In this document: positions 60,931 through 64,000 of the stretch, piece after piece
Position numbering within the stretch: the first letter of the stretch is position 1
Layout of the letters: the number at the start of each line of letters is the position of its first letter
Source of the DNA: Zoogloeaceae bacterium G21618-S1
Lineage (GTDB): Bacteria > Pseudomonadota > Gammaproteobacteria > Burkholderiales > Rhodocyclaceae
Direction: 5' to 3'
Assembly: GCA_027214125.1 (NCBI GenBank)
Contig: JAPWHF010000007.1
Span: 1 to 64,000 of the forward strand
DNA length: 64,000 nt
Position numbers and translations under genes: made by a program
The notes under the pieces: model-generated
Told to the model about the DNA's origin: nothing
The model's input: only the letters and a program-made list of their open reading frames with translations
Database searches by the model: none

Positions 60931-62985
60931 CTAGTGCTGCAGCGCCTTGTGCAATGCGTCGGCGAGCGCCTCGCGGCTGAAGGGTTTGGACAGGACGAAA
61001 GTGGTGCTGTGTTCATGGTTGCCAGGGTGCTGGGTGGCGTAGCCGCTCATCAGCACCAGCGGTAGCGCCGGGCGGAAACCGCGCACGAAACGCGCTAGCG
61101 CGCGGCCATCCATGCCGCCGGGCATGACAATGTCGGTGAGCACGGCGCCAATTGCCGGGATGTGCTCGATCATGTCGGCCGCTTCGTGACCGTTCTCGGC
61201 TTCGAGCACTGCGCAGCCCAGCGAGGCGAGCTGCTTTCGCACGATCTTGCGTACTTCGGCGTCGTCTTCTACCAGCAGCACCAGCGTGTTGGCGAGATTG
61301 GAGTGGTCGCTGCCGGGGAGGGCGTCGGCGCCATTGTCTGGCCCGGCTGGGGCGATGCGCGGGAGCAGCAGCGCAACCGTGGTGCCCACCGCCTGACGGC
61401 TGCGGATGCGTACCCCGCCGTTGGATTGCTTGATAAAGCCATACACCATCGACAAGCCCAGGCCGCTGCCGATGCCAAAATTCTTGGTGGTGAAGAAAGG
61501 CTCGAAAACGCGCGCCAGAATCACTCCGTCCATGCCAGTGCCGTTGTCGGTGACGGCAATCTGGACATAGTCACCGGGAGGAATTTCGAGGTCACTGGCG
61601 GCGTTAGTGTCGATGGCTTCGAGTGACGACTCGATCATCAGTTGCCCGCCGTTGGGCATCGCGTCGCGGGCGTTCAGCGCCAGGTTCAGCAGCGCGCTCT
61701 GGAGCTGGTGCGGATCGGCCAGGGCGATCAGGTCGTCGGCGTGCGAGGTGGTCGATACCGTGATCGCGCGGGGTACCGAGCGGCGGATCAGCCGCGCCAT
61801 GTTGAGCACCAGCGCGTTGACCTCGACCGCGCACGCCTCGATCGGTTGCTGGCGCGAGAAAGTGAGTAGCCGCTTGATGAGCTCTGCGCCACCTTCGGCG
61901 GCGCCCATCGCCGGCTCGACGTACTCGTCCACTTCAGGGGTGTCGGGCAGTGCTTCACGCAGGCCGGTGAGGTTGCCCATGATCACTGCCAGCATGTTGT
62001 TGAAGTCGTGCGCCAGCCCGCCGGTGAGCTGGCCGATGGCTTCCATTTTTTGCGCTTGGGCAAGCGCGTTGTGGGTGCGTCGCTGCTCGGTGATGTCGAC
62101 CGAGTGCACGAAGCAGCCGATGACCTTTCCGTCGGGGGTAATGTCTGGCAACAGCGTGCTGCGCGCGAACATGCGCGCTCCTTCGGCGCCGTCGAGCGCG
62201 TATTCGTAGGTTGCCTCCTCGCCCGCCAGCGCGGCGCGTACGTCGTCCTCGACGCGCGTGAACAAGGTCTCGCCGATGACCTCTCGGATAGGCTTGTCGG
62301 TCATGCTTTCGCTGCTCCAGCCGAACCATTCGGCGTAGCGCTTGTTGCCGTAACGGTAGGTCCAGGTGTGGTCGAAGTAGGCGATGTGGGCCGGGATGGT
62401 GTCGGTGATCAGGCGCAGCCGCGCCTCGCTGTTGCGTAGTTGGGCGGCGATCTTCTGGTTGCTTTCGAGTGCGCCGCGCAGTTCGGCGTTGGTGACCGTG
62501 AGCTCTTCGGTGCGCGCTGCGATGTGCGCTTCGAGTTCGCTCTGGTGCTGGTCGATCTGGCGGCGCTGACGCTCTGCCTCGGTGATGTCCGAGTAGAGGG
62601 TGATGAACCCGTTGTGCGGCAGCGGAAAACCGCGGATCAGCAGCAGCGTGCCGTTGGGGCGCCGGCGCTGGGTCTCGTGGCGCGAAAAGCTGGCCGCGTC
62701 GGCCACGCGTTCGGCCACCAGGGCGTCGACGTCGCCGTCGCCGTACTCGCCACGCTCGGCGTTATAGCGGATGAAGGCGTCAAACGGCGTGCCCGGCGCG
62801 CTGAGGCGGTCGGGGAAGTCGAGCAGGCGCAGAAAGCTGTGGTTGCAGGTGACGAGGTGCAGCGTGTGATCGAACACGGTGACCCCTTCGTTGATGTGGT
62901 CGAGCGCGGCCGAGACCATTTCGCGATAGCGCTGGTCGCTGATCTGCTCGGCGTTGTTGCCAGTCGGAGGGAGGGGGTCGGTCAT
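60931..62985 (-). CDS. Hybrid sensor histidine kinase (PAS-PAS-HisKA-HATPase-REC)
   Basis: 684 residues, no membrane segment. PAS 1 (LDHINEGVTVFDHTLHLVTC, with a PAS-7 type ending YSDITEAERQRRQ), a coiled linker, PAS 2 (LRLITDTIPAHIAYFDHTWT). HisKA with GGLAHDFNNMLAVIMGNL, ATP domain with N and G boxes (TDNGTGM; GSGLGLSMV), and a C-terminal receiver with Asp in VLTDIVMPGGMDG. It should be a cytosolic kinase. It is followed by the OmpR-type regulator on the same strand. Confidence 0.93.
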   Translation of the reverse strand: MTDPLPPTGNNAEQISDQRYREMVSAALDHINEGVTVFDHTLHLVTCNHSFLRLLDFPDRLSAPGTPFDAFIRYNAERGEYGDGDVDALVAERVADAASFSRHETQRRRPNGTLLLIRGFPLPHNGFITLYSDITEAERQRRQIDQHQSELEAHIAARTEELTVTNAELRGALESNQKIAAQLRNSEARLRLITDTIPAHIAYFDHTWTYRYGNKRYAEWFGWSSESMTDKPIREVIGETLFTRVEDDVRAALAGEEATYEYALDGAEGARMFARSTLLPDITPDGKVIGCFVHSVDITEQRRTHNALAQAQKMEAIGQLTGGLAHDFNNMLAVIMGNLTGLREALPDTPEVDEYVEPAMGAAEGGAELIKRLLTFSRQQPIEACAVEVNALVLNMARLIRRSVPRAITVSTTSHADDLIALADPHQLQSALLNLALNARDAMPNGGQLMIESSLEAIDTNAASDLEIPPGDYVQIAVTDNGTGMDGVILARVFEPFFTTKNFGIGSGLGLSMVYGFIKQSNGGVRIRSRQAVGTTVALLLPRIAPAGPDNGADALPGSDHSNLANTLVLLVEDDAEVRKIVRKQLASLGCAVLEAENGHEAADMIEHIPAIGAVLTDIVMPGGMDGRALARFVRGFRPALPLVLMSGYATQHPGNHEHSTTFVLSKPFSREALADALHKALQH

Positions 62986-63194
62986 GGCGCGGGCTAGGGT
63001 CGTGAGAGCTGAAGAGAAGCTTGATCTTAGGGGCTGAGCCGGGGGGATTCGGTTGGCGACAAGATTCAGTACATTTTTAACGAAGTTACGACAACTTTTG
63101 TTGCCACTCTAATCGACCAAGCCGCCGCCGAGCGGAGCTGTGCCGGATGTTTCCGGCGCCCGGTTGAACCACATGGGTACGAGGAGTCAAAAAG

Positions 63195-64000
63195 GTGTCG
63201 AACAATCCCTATCTGCAGGGGCTGGATAAGAATCCCGCCAATTATGTTGCCCTGTCGCCGCTCAGTTTCATAGAGCGCACGGCCAGTGTGTATCCGGCGC
63301 GCACCAGCGTGGTTCACGGCGCGCGCGTTTTTAACTGGTCGCAAACCTATACCCGTTGCCGTCAACTGGCGGGCGCGCTGGCGGCGAAGGGGGTCGCCAA
63401 GGGCGACACCGTGGCCGTGATGCTGTCCAATGTGCCGGCGATGTTCGAGGCTCATTTCGGCGTGCCAATGGTCGGTGCGGTGCTCAATACACTTAACACC
63501 CGGCTTGATGCTGAAGCGATCGCTTTCATGCTGGGTCATGGCGAAGCCAAAGTGCTGATCACCGATCCGGAGTTCGCCGAGGTGGTCGCTGCGGCGCTTG
63601 AGTTGCTCGACGGGCCGAAGCCTTTGGTGATCGATGCGCTCGATCCTGAATATCCCGGCACCACATGCGTCGGTGAGATCGAGTACGAAGACTTCATCGC
63701 CGAAGGTGATCCCGACTTTGCCTGGCAACTGCCCGCTGACGAGTGGGATGCCATTGCGCTCAACTACACCTCGGGCACCACCGGCAACCCCAAGGGTGTG
63801 GTCTATCACCACCGCGGCGCCTATCTGAACGCCGCTTCCAACATCATCAGCTGGGGCATGCCGGCGCACGCGGTCTATTTGTGGACCCTGCCGATGTTCC
63901 ACTGCAATGGCTGGTGCTTCCCGTGGACGATGGCGGCCAACGCGGGCGTTAACGTTTGTTTGCGCAAGGTCGATCCGGCGTTGATCTTTGAGCTGATCCG
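63195..64000 (+). CDS. Acyl-CoA synthetase (AMP-forming), cut by window edge
   Basis: An open frame of 268 codons from GTG 63195 (GAGGAG 9-14 bases upstream) to the window end. AMP-binding P-loop YTSGTTGNPKGVVYHHRGAY is at about 190-209, and WTLPMFHCNGWCFPW follows, typical of the medium/long-chain acyl-CoA ligase branch (AlkK/FadD-like). The C-terminal half lies outside. The 209-base gap to the divergent kinase gene contains no gene I can support. Confidence 0.92.
   Translation, partial: MSNNPYLQGLDKNPANYVALSPLSFIERTASVYPARTSVVHGARVFNWSQTYTRCRQLAGALAAKGVAKGDTVAVMLSNVPAMFEAHFGVPMVGAVLNTLNTRLDAEAIAFMLGHGEAKVLITDPEFAEVVAAALELLDGPKPLVIDALDPEYPGTTCVGEIEYEDFIAEGDPDFAWQLPADEWDAIALNYTSGTTGNPKGVVYHHRGAYLNAASNIISWGMPAHAVYLWTLPMFHCNGWCFPWTMAANAGVNVCLRKVDPALIFELI

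Noticed and set aside
60932-61016. N-terminal extension of the response regulator to 61016
   Set aside because: It would overlap the hybrid kinase gene and precede the receiver domain with unrelated residues; ATG 60845 starts right before the receiver.

Overview
The window looks like chromosomal DNA of a GC-rich betaproteobacterium, most likely in the Rhodocyclales (Azoarcus/Thauera/Zoogloeaceae-like). This rests on recognised gene families and orders: rluB then rimP-nusA-infB-rbfA-truB-rpsO-pnp, tsaB-rimI-uracil-DNA glycosylase, gcvTHP behind a glycine riboswitch, and a divergent fpr/LysR pair. TACAAT/TATAAT -10 boxes with 17-bp spacers and GTAG-headed REP palindromes are also seen. The genus is an inference. 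No phage, insertion sequence, integrase or CRISPR array was found.

Layout. 1-6.0 kb (minus strand): a VgrG gene cut by the window edge; a periplasmic parvulin; a bolA-yciI-yciB chain; an ETHE1-like sulfur dioxygenase; an OmpR/EnvZ-type two-component pair. 6.1-10.6 kb (plus): a small exported protein, then tsaB-rimI-udg-lemA and two TPM-domain genes, all overlapping by 1-4 bases. 10.7-14.4 kb: lplT, a LysR regulator and radA. 14.4-16.3 kb is an accessory patch: a zinc-ribbon membrane protein, an MntA/HepT toxin-antitoxin pair and a frameshifted small gene. Two equal-length 94-bp REP pairs bracket the toxin-antitoxin pair and the broken gene. 16.3-21.2 kb: fpr, its divergent LysR regulator and a large multi-sensor diguanylate cyclase. 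21.3-28.9 kb is a mixed region: proline iminopeptidase, small unknown genes, a MerR-controlled metal exporter, a PLP sulfur-amino-acid enzyme, a second MerR regulator facing a DUF2938/flavodoxin/DUF2798 operon, and a hydrolase. 29.0-36.2 kb (minus): katG and the glycine cleavage operon gcvT-gcvH-gcvP with promoter, tandem glycine riboswitch and intrinsic terminator. 36.2-43.5 kb (plus): hydrolase, PHP phosphoesterase, YciO, M50 protease, trpS, scpA, scpB, rluB. 43.5-52.4 kb: the transcription/translation block rimP to pnp. 52.5-57.3 kb: dksA, a tRNA-Pro/Arg/His cluster and a MoxR-VWA (RavA/ViaA-like)-DUF364 operon. 57.3-64 kb: a small operon of unknowns with a VOC protein, a methyltransferase, a response regulator with a hybrid kinase, and a truncated acyl-CoA synthetase.

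Most of the window is housekeeping. The least explained parts are the REP-bracketed toxin-antitoxin patch, the RavA/ViaA/DUF364 cassette, the MerR-DUF2938-flavodoxin-DUF2798 operon, the small Cys-rich protein at 22.4 kb and the two unknown proteins at 57.7-58.8 kb. I did not find a clearly new large multi-gene system. Start codons were re-chosen from ribosome-binding sites and neighbour overlaps where possible, and coordinates include the stop codon.
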